64,000 nucleotides of DNA, taken from NCBI RefSeq assembly GCF_022919075.1, contig NZ_CP095078.1, forward strand, positions 4,402,001-4,466,000. The letters are read 5' to 3'. Positions 49,398 to 58,246 of the stretch are shown here, piece by piece. The notes under the pieces are model-generated. The model was not told the origin of the DNA. It did no database searches and saw nothing but the letters and a program-made list of their open reading frames with translations. The position numbers and the translations under genes are program-made. The stretch is from Nocardioides sp. W7. GTDB taxonomy: Bacteria; Actinomycetota; Actinomycetes; Propionibacteriales; Nocardioidaceae. How positions within the stretch are numbered: the first letter of the stretch is position 1; each line of letters starts with the position of its first letter.

Positions 49398-51050
49398 ATG
49401 GCCCGGACCTACGAGGACCTCGAGCCCACCGACCCCGACTGGACGCGCTGGACCGGGGCTCACGTGATCCGCCGACAGGCCCACGAGCGCGGTGACAAGG
49501 TCTTCCTGATCGCCCCGGAGGAGGACCGCAAGCTGACCTTCGCGCAGGTCGAGGACCTGGCGGACCGCACCGCCGGAGGCCTGCGTCGGGCCGGCGCCGA
49601 GGCCGGGGACCGGGTGGTCATCATGGCGAAGAACTCCACCCAGCTCGTCGTCTCCTGGTTCGCCACGGCGGTCGGCGACCTCGTCGAGGCTCCGGTCAAC
49701 ACCGCCTACGAGGGCGAGTTCCTGCGCCACCAGGTCCAGCTGGTGGCGGCGCGCTGGGTCATCGTCGACGACGACCTGGCGGACCGGTTCGTGGCGCTGC
49801 GCGACTCGCTCTCCGAGGTGGAGGCGTTCTGGGTGATCGACAGCAACGGCGGCGCCGCCGCCGCGGTCGAGCGTCTCCGCGCCGCCGGGTGGCGCGCCGA
49901 GCCGTGGGACACGCTGCCCGCCTCCGCACGCCTCGACGGCCCCGAGCCCGACGCCCGCGACCTGACGGCGGTCTTCTTCACCTCCGGCACCACCGGGCTC
50001 TCCAAGGGCGTCTCGATGCCGAATGCCCAGATGAACTTCTTCTCCGAGCTCACCCGCTGCCTGACCCGGTTCACCGAGGACGACACGTGGCTCTCGGTCA
50101 CGCCTCTCTTCCACGGCAACGCGCAGTACATGGCCGTCTACCCGGCGTTGATCGCCGGCGGCCGCGTCGTCATCCGGTCGCGGTTCAGTGCCAGCCGCTG
50201 GGTCGACCAGCTGCGCGAGCACGACGTGACGGTGACCAACTTCCTCGGCGTGATGATGGACTTCGTCTGGAAGCAGCCCGAGCGGCCCGACGACGCGGAC
50301 CAACCGCTGCGGTGCGTCTTCGCCGCCCCCACCGCCTCGGCGATCCTGGACGACTTCAGGGCCCGGTTCGGCATCGAGGCCTTCGTCGAGGTCTACGGCA
50401 CCACGGAGACCACCACGCCGATCCTCAGCCCGTACGGCGAGGACCGCCCCGCCGGCGCCGCCGGCCTCAACGCCGCGAAGTGGTACGACGTCGTCATCGT
50501 CGACCCGGAGACCGACATGGAGGTGCCGACCGGGGAGGTCGGAGAGTTCTGCGTGCGGCCCCGCCACCCCTGGATCAGCTCGCTCGGCTACTTCAACATG
50601 CCGGAGAGGACCACCGAGGTGTGGCGCAACATGTGGTTCCACACCGGCGACGCGGTCAGGGTCGACGAGGACGGTTGGTACTACTTCGTCGACCGGATCA
50701 AGGACGCGATCCGTCGTCGCGGGGAGAACATCAGCTCCTACGAGGTCGAGCAGGCGCTCCTCGCCCATCCCGCGGTCGCCGAGTGCGGGGTGATCGGGGT
50801 GCCCGCCGACCACCAGGCCGGTGAGGACGAGGTGATGGCCGTGATCGTGCCCGACGGGGACGTCACCGCCGAGGAGATCTGGGAGTTCTGCCGCGGCCGG
50901 GTCCCGGAGTTCGCCATCCCCCGCTACGTCCGCTTCCGCAAGGAGCTGCCGATGACGCCCTCGGAGAAGATCCGGCGCAACGTGCTGCGGGACGAGGCGG
51001 CCACCGCCTCCTACGTCCATGACCGCGAGGCCGCGCGGGGGCGCGCGTGA
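49398..51050 (+). CDS. AMP-dependent acyl-CoA ligase, copy C
   Basis: A 550-aa ANL-family ligase paralogous to the one at 11619. TSGTTGLSKG is at 195-204, YGTTETTTP near 335, FHTGDAVRVDEDGWYYFVDRIKDAIRRRGENIS near 415-447, and SEKIRRNVLRDE near the end, where an Arg stands in place of the family's usual final lysine. An AGGAGG site precedes the ATG. It starts a plus-strand operon with an MDR oxidoreductase and a ring-hydrolase-like crotonase, so it may activate an alicyclic acid. Confidence 0.92.
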   Translation: MARTYEDLEPTDPDWTRWTGAHVIRRQAHERGDKVFLIAPEEDRKLTFAQVEDLADRTAGGLRRAGAEAGDRVVIMAKNSTQLVVSWFATAVGDLVEAPVNTAYEGEFLRHQVQLVAARWVIVDDDLADRFVALRDSLSEVEAFWVIDSNGGAAAAVERLRAAGWRAEPWDTLPASARLDGPEPDARDLTAVFFTSGTTGLSKGVSMPNAQMNFFSELTRCLTRFTEDDTWLSVTPLFHGNAQYMAVYPALIAGGRVVIRSRFSASRWVDQLREHDVTVTNFLGVMMDFVWKQPERPDDADQPLRCVFAAPTASAILDDFRARFGIEAFVEVYGTTETTTPILSPYGEDRPAGAAGLNAAKWYDVVIVDPETDMEVPTGEVGEFCVRPRHPWISSLGYFNMPERTTEVWRNMWFHTGDAVRVDEDGWYYFVDRIKDAIRRRGENISSYEVEQALLAHPAVAECGVIGVPADHQAGEDEVMAVIVPDGDVTAEEIWEFCRGRVPEFAIPRYVRFRKELPMTPSEKIRRNVLRDEAATASYVHDREAARGRA

Positions 51051-52054
51051 CCGCTGCGACGGGTACCTGCCGGGCGGTCCAGGTCACCGGGCTGACCGGT
51101 CCCGACGGTCTCGATGTCGTCACGGTCGCCGTCCCGGAGCGCGGTGCGGGGGTGCTGGTCGAGGTCCGCCACGCCGGGGTCGCCTTCCCCGACCTGCTGA
51201 TGAGCCGCGGTGAGTACCAGCGCAAGCCGCCTCTTCCCTTCACCCCCGGGGTCGAGGTCGCCGGCGTGGTCCGCGAGGCCCCGCCCGGTGCGCACGTGCG
51301 GGCAGGCGACCGGGTGGCCGCGTTCCTGCGGGTCGGCGGCTGGTCCGAGCAGGTGGTCGCGTCTCCCGAGATGGTCTTCCCCCTGCCCGACGAGATCTCC
51401 CTGCGCAGCGGGGCGGGGATGCCGATGAACTATCTCACCGCCCACCTCGCCCTGACCCGCCGCGGCGGGCTCGCGGCGGGCGAGGTGCTGCTGGTCCACG
51501 GCGCCGCGGGGGGCCTCGGCACGGCGCTCGTGCAGGTCGGCAAGGCGCTGGGCGCCAGGGTGGTCGCGGTGACCTCGACGCCGGAGAAGGCGGAGCTCGC
51601 GCGTCGGTGCGGCGCCGACGACACCGTCGCGACCGACGGCTGGCTCGGTGAGACCCGCAACCTGCTGGGGCCGGGCGGCGTGGACGTGGTCGCCGACACC
51701 GTCGGCGGCGACGCGCTCCTGGACTCCGTGCGTTGCCTGTCCAAGGAGGGACGCGTGCTCGTCCTGGGCTTCGCCTCCGGCACGATCCCGAGCATCGCGG
51801 CCAACCGGCTGCTGCTCAAGAACGTCGACCTGCGCGGCGTCGCCTGGGGCAGCCTGATCGAGGACGAGCCGAACTACCCTGCCCGACAGTGGGCCGACCT
51901 GATGGAGTGGCATGCCGCCGGCTTCATCCGACCCGTCGACGGCCGCAGCTTCGCGCTGGCCGACGCGGGCGACGCCCTGCGTGAGCTCGACTCGCGCCGG
52001 GCGACCGGAAAGATCACGCTGGCCCTCGGGCCGACCTACGAGAGGAACGACTGA
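51047..52054 (+). CDS. NADPH:quinone-oxidoreductase-type MDR protein
   Basis: A 335-aa zinc-free medium-chain dehydrogenase/reductase. PFTPGVEVAGVV is near 64-75, the NADPH loop VHGAAGGLGTALVQ at 150-163 and VADTVGGD near 215. There are no zinc ligands. Relatives reduce enones, acryloyl/enoyl-CoA or quinones. The GTG start overlaps the ligase stop, and its own stop shares one base with the crotonase start, so the three proteins are made together. Reduction of an unsaturated CoA thioester before ring cleavage is plausible. Confidence 0.87.
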   Translation: MTAATGTCRAVQVTGLTGPDGLDVVTVAVPERGAGVLVEVRHAGVAFPDLLMSRGEYQRKPPLPFTPGVEVAGVVREAPPGAHVRAGDRVAAFLRVGGWSEQVVASPEMVFPLPDEISLRSGAGMPMNYLTAHLALTRRGGLAAGEVLLVHGAAGGLGTALVQVGKALGARVVAVTSTPEKAELARRCGADDTVATDGWLGETRNLLGPGGVDVVADTVGGDALLDSVRCLSKEGRVLVLGFASGTIPSIAANRLLLKNVDLRGVAWGSLIEDEPNYPARQWADLMEWHAAGFIRPVDGRSFALADAGDALRELDSRRATGKITLALGPTYERND

Positions 52055-52818
52055 TGGGACACGTTCACGTCGAGCAGCGGGGGGACGCCACCTGGATCAC
52101 CCTGGATGCGCCCGAGCGCCGCAACGCGTTCGATCCGGAGATGTCCGCGGCGGCCGTCGAGGCCCTGGAGGGAAGCACCGGGTCGCGTGCCGTGGTGATC
52201 ACCGGCGCGCCGGGAGCGTTCTGCGCCGGTGGCGCGCTGGACATGCTCGGCACCCCGTCACTGGCGGAGATGCGTGGCCTCTACCGCGGCTCCCTGCACC
52301 TCTTCGACGCGGTGCGGCAGCACCCGCGACCCGTCATCGCGGCGGTCAACGGGCCCGCGGCCGGCGGCGGCAACGAGCTCGTCATCGCCTGCGACCTGGC
52401 CATCGCCGCCGAGTCGGCCACCTTCGGCCAGACCGGCCCCCGGGTCGGCAGCTCTCCGGTCACCGGCGCCACCAACGTGCTGGGTCTGCAGATCGGCGAG
52501 AAGCGCGCCAAGGAGATGGCGATGCTCTGCCGTCGCTACTCCGCCGAGCAGGCCCTCGATCTCGGCCTGGTCAACCGGGTGGTACCGGACTCCGAGCTGG
52601 TCGCAGCCGTCGACGCCCTGGTGGACGAGCTCGCGGCACTCAGCCCCCGCTACCTCGAGATCACCAAGATCAGCTCCAACGTCTGGTGGAACGCCGCCCG
52701 GGACTCGTTCAGCACCGGTCTGGGCATGCTGGTGCAGGCCGTGGGCAGCGACGACATGATCGAGGGGGCCACCTCGTTCCTGGAGAAGCGGCGACCGCAG
52801 TTCCCGAAGCCCGAGTGA
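52054..52818 (+). CDS. ring-hydrolase-like crotonase (BadI/BamA/MenB group)
   Basis: A 254-aa crotonase. The stretch GGGNELVIACDLAIAAESATFGQTGPRVGSSP (103-134), then GEKRAKEMAMLCRRYSAEQALDLGLVN and the C-terminal FLEKRRPQF, match alicyclic ring-opening hydrolases (BadI, 2-ketocyclohexanecarboxyl-CoA hydrolase) and MenB better than enoyl-CoA hydratases. The catalytic-loop Asp of MenB/BadI (GS-x-D-GG) is replaced: GSSPVTGATN at 132-141 is closer to my memory of 6-oxocyclohexene-carbonyl-CoA hydrolases. It is the best candidate for opening a CoA-activated ring. Confidence 0.78.
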   Translation: MGHVHVEQRGDATWITLDAPERRNAFDPEMSAAAVEALEGSTGSRAVVITGAPGAFCAGGALDMLGTPSLAEMRGLYRGSLHLFDAVRQHPRPVIAAVNGPAAGGGNELVIACDLAIAAESATFGQTGPRVGSSPVTGATNVLGLQIGEKRAKEMAMLCRRYSAEQALDLGLVNRVVPDSELVAAVDALVDELAALSPRYLEITKISSNVWWNAARDSFSTGLGMLVQAVGSDDMIEGATSFLEKRRPQFPKPE

Positions 52819-52831
52819 CCTGACCCGACCG

Positions 52832-52862
52832 GGCCGGGCCCCGCTCGTCGCGGGGCCCGGCC
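52832..52862. terminator. bidirectional terminator hairpin
   Basis: A perfect 13-bp stem with a 5-nt loop fills the 49-bp gap between the convergent crotonase and SDR genes. Confidence 0.8.
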
Positions 52863-52867
52863 GCCCG

Positions 52868-53680
52868 TCACTCCCAGTCGGGCTGGACCTCCCGCGACCC
52901 GCGCCACGCCATCATCCCGCCGTCGACCGGCACGTTCGCGCCGTTGACGAACGCGGAGTCGTCACTGCCGAGGAAGCAGACCACCTTGGCGATCTCACTG
53001 ACGTAGCCGCGGCGACTGATCAGGTGCGAGCCGTACATCGCCTTCGCGGTCGCCAGCTTGTCGGTGGCGCGCTCCAAGTGGGCGTCGCTCATCGGGGTCT
53101 TGATCGACCCGGGCGAGAAGGAGTTGGCGCGCACCTTCGGCGCCAGGCTCACCGCGGTCACCCGGGTGAGCTGGATGACCGCGGCCTTCGACACGGCGTA
53201 CGCCGTCATCCCGGCGCCGGCCATGCCGCTGACCGAGGCCGCGTTGATCACCGCGGGGCCGCGGGTCGACTCGAGCAGGTGGGGCGAGGCGTGCTTGGTG
53301 GCGAGCCAGACGGCCTTGAGGTTGACGTCCATGACGGCCTCCCACGCGTCGTCGGTGAGCTGGTGGACGCCCACCTGGTCGGCGGGGACGAAGTTGCTGT
53401 CCAGCACGCCGGCGTTGTTGACCAGGGTGTCGATCCCGCCGGCCCAGTCGGCGAAGGTGGCGACCATCGACGCGATGGACTCGCCCGAGCGCAGGTCCGT
53501 CTCCAGGAGGCAGACGTCACCGCCCTCGGCGGTGACCAGGTCCCTGGTCTCCTCCAGGCCGGCCCGGTTGAGGTCGGCGATCCCGACCTGCTTGGCTCCC
53601 TGCCGGGCCGCCTCGATCGCGATCTCGCGACCCATCCCGCTGGCGGCGCCGGTGATGAGGATCCGCTTGTCTCCGAGCAT
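52868..53680 (-). CDS. short-chain dehydrogenase/reductase
   Basis: A 270-aa classical SDR with TGAASGMG at about 10-17, NNAG near 90, Ser in SVSGMAG near 150 and the YAVSK catalytic pair near 162-166. The C-terminal VDGG is conserved. An AGGAAAGG site precedes the ATG at 53680; the long frame upstream is a shadow of the adjacent SDR. It is last in a SnoaL-SDR-SDR operon and would oxidise hydroxyl groups on ring or acyl-CoA intermediates. Confidence 0.9.
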   Translation of the reverse strand: MLGDKRILITGAASGMGREIAIEAARQGAKQVGIADLNRAGLEETRDLVTAEGGDVCLLETDLRSGESIASMVATFADWAGGIDTLVNNAGVLDSNFVPADQVGVHQLTDDAWEAVMDVNLKAVWLATKHASPHLLESTRGPAVINAASVSGMAGAGMTAYAVSKAAVIQLTRVTAVSLAPKVRANSFSPGSIKTPMSDAHLERATDKLATAKAMYGSHLISRRGYVSEIAKVVCFLGSDDSAFVNGANVPVDGGMMAWRGSREVQPDWE

Positions 53681-53742
53681 GTGCGTGCCTTTCCTGCTGC
53701 TGGGTCGGTGGTGTGCTGAGGGTGGTTCGTCGAGCGCGCGGC

Positions 53743-54579
53743 TCAGGACGTACGGCGGCCACCCTCGAGGAGCGCGCCGGAGCCGGCGTACTGCTCGCCG
53801 GCGAAGGAGGCCGACCCGCCGGCGTGGGTGTAGCCGGCGTCGACGAAGAGCTCGCTGCCGGTGATGTAGCCGGCGTCGTCGCTGGCCAGGAAGGCCACGG
53901 CGCCGGCGAGGTCCTCGGGCAGCCCGGCGCGGCCGAGCATGGAACCCTGGGCCATCCGCTCGGCGGTGCCCTCGAGGTCGTCGGCGTCGCCGACGAGCGC
54001 GGAGGCGGTCATCGCCGAGGCGATGGCGCCCGGGACCACGGCGGTGACCCGGATCCCGCGCGGCCGCAGCTCGGCGGCGACCGACCTGGTCAGCCCGATG
54101 ATCCCGGCCTTCGTGGCGCTGTAGACGTGCGGACCGGCGCCGCCGATCAGCCCCCCGGGGCTTGCGGTGGTGATGATGACGCCCGACCCCTGCGGGACCA
54201 TCACGCGGGCAGCGTGCTTGAGGGAGAGGATGACGCCGCGCAGGTTGATCGCCAGGGTGAGGTCGACGTCCGAGGTGCGCTGCTCCGCGATCGGCCCGAT
54301 CGCCCCGAAAACGGCGGCGTTGGCCATCAGCACGTCGAGTCGTCCGTGGCGCTCGACGACGGTGTCGACCAGCGCGGCGATGCTCTCCTCGTCGGTGACG
54401 TCGACGTGCACGAAGTCGGCCAGGTCGCCGAGCTCGCGGGCAACGGCCGCACCGGGCTCGCGCTGCAGGTCGGCGACCACGGTGGTGCACCCCTCCTCGA
54501 CGAAGCGCTCGACGCAGGCCCGGCCGATGCCGCTGGCGCCTCCGGTGACCACGACGACCTTCCCGGCCAGGCCCCTCAC
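53743..54579 (-). CDS. short-chain dehydrogenase/reductase
   Basis: A 278-aa SDR with TGGASGIG near 12-19, the NAA motif near 85, and the YSATK catalytic pair near 150-154. The serine upstream lies in TTASPGG. The C-terminus is about 20 residues longer than usual after the FVDAGYTHAGG motif. The GTG start overlaps the SnoaL stop (GTGA at 54576-54579), so SnoaL and SDR products are made together. It is a distinct paralogue of the neighbouring SDR. Confidence 0.9.
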   Translation of the reverse strand: MRGLAGKVVVVTGGASGIGRACVERFVEEGCTTVVADLQREPGAAVARELGDLADFVHVDVTDEESIAALVDTVVERHGRLDVLMANAAVFGAIGPIAEQRTSDVDLTLAINLRGVILSLKHAARVMVPQGSGVIITTASPGGLIGGAGPHVYSATKAGIIGLTRSVAAELRPRGIRVTAVVPGAIASAMTASALVGDADDLEGTAERMAQGSMLGRAGLPEDLAGAVAFLASDDAGYITGSELFVDAGYTHAGGSASFAGEQYAGSGALLEGGRRTS

Positions 54580-55058
54580 CGCTGGGCTCCTGCGGTGACG
54601 GGAGCGGCCGCCCACCCCTGGTCGAGATCGGTGCGCAGGTGGCTCTCCATCCTCACTTCGGCGAACCTCGGCTCGGGACCGGTGACGTCGACGACGTCGT
54701 CGTACGTGCCCCACCCGAGCACCGACGAGTCGGGCATCCGGCCGATGAAGGTGAAGTAGGTCTCCAGCCGCACCCGGCCGGGCCCCAGCCACGTCACGCG
54801 CGGGCTCATCACGAAGTGCCGCTTCACCGACGGGTCGGCGGACCAGGCCTCGGTGAAGAAGCTGGCGATCTCCGCGCGGCCCCGTGCTGTCCGCCGCGGG
54901 GAAACGAGCACGGCGTCCTCACGGAAGAGTGGCAGCACCGTCGCCAGGTCGGGGTCGTCGAGCGAGGCGGCGAAGGTGTGGAGGATGTCGGCGGCCCGCC
55001 CACACTCCTCCAGCCGGACCAGCCTCGCGGCCAGGTCGTCGGTCTCCTGCTGGGTCAT
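54576..55058 (-). CDS. SnoaL-like/NTF2-fold protein, copy 2
   Basis: A 160-aa SnoaL-like protein with a helical start (LAARLVRLEECGRAADILHTFAASLDD), then PLFREDAVLVSPRRTARGRAEIASFF, VKRHFVMSP and SVLGWGTYDDVV. It aligns throughout with the protein at 31237. Its exact reaction is unknown. It starts a three-gene minus-strand operon with two SDRs and diverges from korA. The GAGGGAG site before the ATG at 55058 supports this start over the long open frame that shadows korA. Confidence 0.82.
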   Translation of the reverse strand: MTQQETDDLAARLVRLEECGRAADILHTFAASLDDPDLATVLPLFREDAVLVSPRRTARGRAEIASFFTEAWSADPSVKRHFVMSPRVTWLGPGRVRLETYFTFIGRMPDSSVLGWGTYDDVVDVTGPEPRFAEVRMESHLRTDLDQGWAAAPVTAGAQR

Positions 55059-55084
55059 GTGCGAGGGCTCCCTCGGTCGAGTGA

Positions 55085-55177
55085 TTACGTAGTAACTATT
55101 AGAAGCAATGTTGCCATGAGGGAACCCGCACTCCTGCGCCTTGACGAACCCCAGTCCTACCGTAGGATTGATTATCA
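55085..55177. promoter_or_regulatory. divergent SnoaL/korA promoter region with two dyads
   Basis: The gap contains TTACGTAGTAA (55085-55095), an 11-bp dyad near the SnoaL start, and TGATTATCA with AGCATT (55169-55177) before korA. The second matches the recurrent TnATnATnA element. Either may bind a regulator. Confidence 0.45.
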
Positions 55178-55223
55178 GCATTAGGCCGGTCTGTCCGGTT
55201 CCGCCACGAGCATCGGAGTGACC

Positions 55224-57161
55224 ATGAAGACGGAGGCTGTGAAGCCGGTCGAGCAGGTCGAGCGCGTGGTCATCCGGTTCGCGGGTGACTCGGGTGACGG
55301 CATGCAGCTGACCGGCGACCGGTTCACGCAGGAGACCGCGGTCTTCGGCAACGACCTGGCGACCTTCCCCAGCTTCCCGGCTGAGATCCGCGCGCCGCAG
55401 GGGACCATCCTCGGCGTCTCGTCGTTCCAGTTGCACTTCGCCAGTCGCGACATCCTCACCGCCGGCGACCACCCCGACGTGCTGGTCGCGATGAACCCGG
55501 CAGCCCTGCGCGCCAACGCCGACGATCTGCGGCCGGGCGCGGTAGTCATCGTCGACACCCACGACTTCACGCCGCGCAACCTGACCAAGGCGGGCTACAT
55601 CAGCAACCCGCTCGAGGACGACTCGCTCGCCGACTTCCACGTGCACAGCCTCGACCTGACCGGGATGACGGTCGAGTCGGTCAAGAAGTTCGGCCTCTCC
55701 CGCAAGGACGCTGCCCGCTCGAAGAACATGTTCTCCCTGGGCATGCTGTCGTGGATGTACGGCCGCCCGGTCGAGGGGACGCTCAACTACGTCTCCACCA
55801 AGTTCGCCAAGAAGCCCGACGTCCGCGACGCCAACATCGCCGCGTTCAAGGCCGGCTACCACTTCGGTGAGACCACCGAGGCGTTCGCGGTCTCCTACGA
55901 GGTCAAGCCGATGGAGGCCACGGCCGGCCGCTACCGCAACATCACGGGGAACACCGCGCTCTCCTACGGCCTGGTCGCTGCCGGCACCCTGAGCGACCTG
56001 CCGGTCTTCCTGGGGGCCTACCCGATCACCCCGGCCTCCGACATCCTGCACGAGCTGAGCAAGCACAAGAAGTTCGGCGTCACCACCTTCCAGGCCGAGG
56101 ACGAGATCGCCGGCATCGGCGCCGCCATCGGGGCGTCGTACGCCGGCCACCTCGGCATCACGAGCACCTCCGGTCCCGGCGTCTCGCTGAAGTCCGAGGC
56201 GATGGGCCTGGCCGTGATGTTGGAGCTCCCCCTGGTCGTCGTCGACGTCCAGCGCGGCGGCCCCTCGACCGGGCTGCCAACCAAGACCGAGCAGGCCGAC
56301 CTGCTGCAGGCGATGTTCGGGCGCAACGGCGAGGCGCCGCTGCCGATCATCGCGGCCCAGTCGCCCGCCGACTGCTTCGACGCCGCGGTCGAGGCGTGCC
56401 GGATCGCGGTCACCTACCGCACGCCGGTCATCCTGCTCTCGGACGGCTACCTGGCCAACGGCTCCGAGCCGTGGGAGCTCCCGGACGTGGCCTCCCTGGC
56501 GCGGATCGAGCCCGACTTCTCCACCGGCCCCAACCACGAGACGACCGGCAAGGGCGGTGAGAAGACCGCCCACTTCTGGCCCTACCTGCGCGACCGGGAG
56601 ACCCTGGCCCGCCCGTGGGCGCCGCCCGGCACCCCCGGCCTCGAGCACCGGATCGGCGGCCTGGAGAAGGCCGACGGCCACGGCAACATCTCCTACGACG
56701 CCGGAAACCACGACTTCATGGTCCGGACCCGTCAGGCCAAGGTCGACGGCATCGCCCGGACGATCCCCGACCTCGTGGTCGACGATCCCTCGGGAAGCGC
56801 CCGGATGCTGGTGATCGGCTGGGGGTCCACCTACGGCCCGATCGGGGCCGGCGTCCGCCGCGTGCGCCAGCGTGGGCTCGACGTGGCCCAGGTCCACCTG
56901 CGCCACGTCAACCCGTTCCCCCGCAACCTGGGGGAGATCCTGGCCCGCTACGACAAGGTCGTCGTCCCGGAGATGAACCTGGGCCAGCTGTCGTTGCTGC
57001 TGCGGGGCAGGTTCCTGGTCGACGCCGAGTCGCGCACCAACGTGCGCGGCATGCCGTTCGGAGCGGAGGAGATGGAGGGCATCCTCCTGGAGTCTCTCGC
57101 CGACCTCGGCCTCGTGCCCGCCCCTGACGACACCCCCCACCTCGAGGAGACCCTGCGATGA
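55224..57161 (+). CDS. korA: 2-oxoacid:ferredoxin oxidoreductase, fused gamma-alpha subunit
   Basis: A 645-aa KorA-type subunit. The N-terminal gamma domain (about 15-200, RFAGDSGDGMQLTGDRF) binds the CoA end. The alpha domains follow (AYPITPASDILHELS near 265; FQAEDEIAGIGAAIGASYAG near 290; TSTSGPGVSLKSEAMGLA near 318). With KorB it converts a 2-oxoacid and CoA to acyl-CoA and CO2, reducing ferredoxin. The ATG at 55224 has a GGAG site; a GTG two codons earlier is less likely. The enzyme is usually central metabolism, so its presence in this island is notable. Confidence 0.93.
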   Translation: MKTEAVKPVEQVERVVIRFAGDSGDGMQLTGDRFTQETAVFGNDLATFPSFPAEIRAPQGTILGVSSFQLHFASRDILTAGDHPDVLVAMNPAALRANADDLRPGAVVIVDTHDFTPRNLTKAGYISNPLEDDSLADFHVHSLDLTGMTVESVKKFGLSRKDAARSKNMFSLGMLSWMYGRPVEGTLNYVSTKFAKKPDVRDANIAAFKAGYHFGETTEAFAVSYEVKPMEATAGRYRNITGNTALSYGLVAAGTLSDLPVFLGAYPITPASDILHELSKHKKFGVTTFQAEDEIAGIGAAIGASYAGHLGITSTSGPGVSLKSEAMGLAVMLELPLVVVDVQRGGPSTGLPTKTEQADLLQAMFGRNGEAPLPIIAAQSPADCFDAAVEACRIAVTYRTPVILLSDGYLANGSEPWELPDVASLARIEPDFSTGPNHETTGKGGEKTAHFWPYLRDRETLARPWAPPGTPGLEHRIGGLEKADGHGNISYDAGNHDFMVRTRQAKVDGIARTIPDLVVDDPSGSARMLVIGWGSTYGPIGAGVRRVRQRGLDVAQVHLRHVNPFPRNLGEILARYDKVVVPEMNLGQLSLLLRGRFLVDAESRTNVRGMPFGAEEMEGILLESLADLGLVPAPDDTPHLEETLR

Positions 57162-58246
57162 GCGTCGCCCTGCCCATGCCCACCCGTTCCGGGACCGACG
57201 GGGTGCCGCGTATCGCCGAGGGCGAGAAGCAGACCGGCAAGGACTTCACCTCCGACCAGGAGGTCCGCTGGTGCCCCGGCTGCGGCGACTACGCCGTCCT
57301 GAAGGCCGTCCAGTCCTTCCTCCCCGACCTCGGCCTGCGCCGCGAGAACATCGTCTTCGTCTCCGGCATCGGCTGCTCCTCCCGGTTTCCGTACTACCTC
57401 GACACCTACGGGATGCACTCCATCCACGGCCGCGCGCCGTCGATCGCGACCGGGATCGCCACCGCCCGCGCGGACCTCTCCGTCTGGGTCGTCACCGGAG
57501 ACGGCGACGCCCTCTCCATCGGCGGCAACCACCTCATCCACGCGCTGCGTCGCAACGTGAACATGACGATCCTGCTGTTCAACAACCGGATCTACGGCCT
57601 CACCAAGGGCCAGTACTCCCCCACCTCCGAGGCCGGCAAGGTCACCAAGTCCACCCCCATGGGCTCCCTCGACCACCCCTTCAACCCCGTCTCCCTGGCC
57701 CTGGGCGCCGAAGCCTCCTTCGTGGCCCGCACCATCGACTCCGACCGCAAGCACCTCACCGGCGTGCTCGCCGCCGCTGCCGCCCACCGCGGCACCTCCC
57801 TGGTCGAGATCTACCAGAACTGCCCGATCTTCAACGACGGCGCCTTCGACGCCATCAAGAACCCCGACACCAAGGCCGACGCCATCATCCCGCTCGTCCA
57901 CGGCGAGCAGGTCCGCTTCGGCCCCCACGACGACGCAGGCCTCGGCACCAAGGTCCTCGTCCGCGACGAGGTCACCGGCGGCGTCCGCGCCGCCCTCGCC
58001 GCCGACGTCGAGGCAGAGGCGATCCTCGTCCACGACGCCCACAGCCCCGACCCCACCATGGCCTTCGCCATCAGCCGACTCACCGACTCCGGCTACCTCA
58101 ACCAGTCACCCATCGGCATCTTCCGACAGGTCGACCGAACCACCTACGACGACCAGGCCCGCGCGCAGGTGGACAGCGGACGCGGCAGCCTCGACCAGCT
58201 GCAGGCGCTGATCGACGGTGGGGACGTGTGGACCGTGGATGCTTGA
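57158..58246 (+). CDS. korB: 2-oxoacid:ferredoxin oxidoreductase, beta subunit
   Basis: A 362-aa thiamine-diphosphate and [4Fe-4S] subunit. Cluster cysteines lie in CPGCGD (Cys39, Cys42), GIGCSS (Cys73) and YQNCP near 217. The ThDP/Mg motif GDGDALSIGGNH is at 114-125, followed by NNRIYGLTKGQYSPT. It overlaps korA by 4 nt (ATGA). Substrate choice (2-oxoglutarate or a branched 2-oxoacid) cannot be read with confidence, although the sequence style is that of the actinobacterial 2-oxoglutarate enzyme. The reduced ferredoxin is probably FdxA, encoded in the same run. Confidence 0.93.
   Translation: MSVALPMPTRSGTDGVPRIAEGEKQTGKDFTSDQEVRWCPGCGDYAVLKAVQSFLPDLGLRRENIVFVSGIGCSSRFPYYLDTYGMHSIHGRAPSIATGIATARADLSVWVVTGDGDALSIGGNHLIHALRRNVNMTILLFNNRIYGLTKGQYSPTSEAGKVTKSTPMGSLDHPFNPVSLALGAEASFVARTIDSDRKHLTGVLAAAAAHRGTSLVEIYQNCPIFNDGAFDAIKNPDTKADAIIPLVHGEQVRFGPHDDAGLGTKVLVRDEVTGGVRAALAADVEAEAILVHDAHSPDPTMAFAISRLTDSGYLNQSPIGIFRQVDRTTYDDQARAQVDSGRGSLDQLQALIDGGDVWTVDA

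Noticed and set aside
55181..57140. Long minus-strand open frame running into the SnoaL gene
   Set aside because: It is antisense to korA, which is clearly the real gene; only the last 483 bp (54576-55058) are coding.
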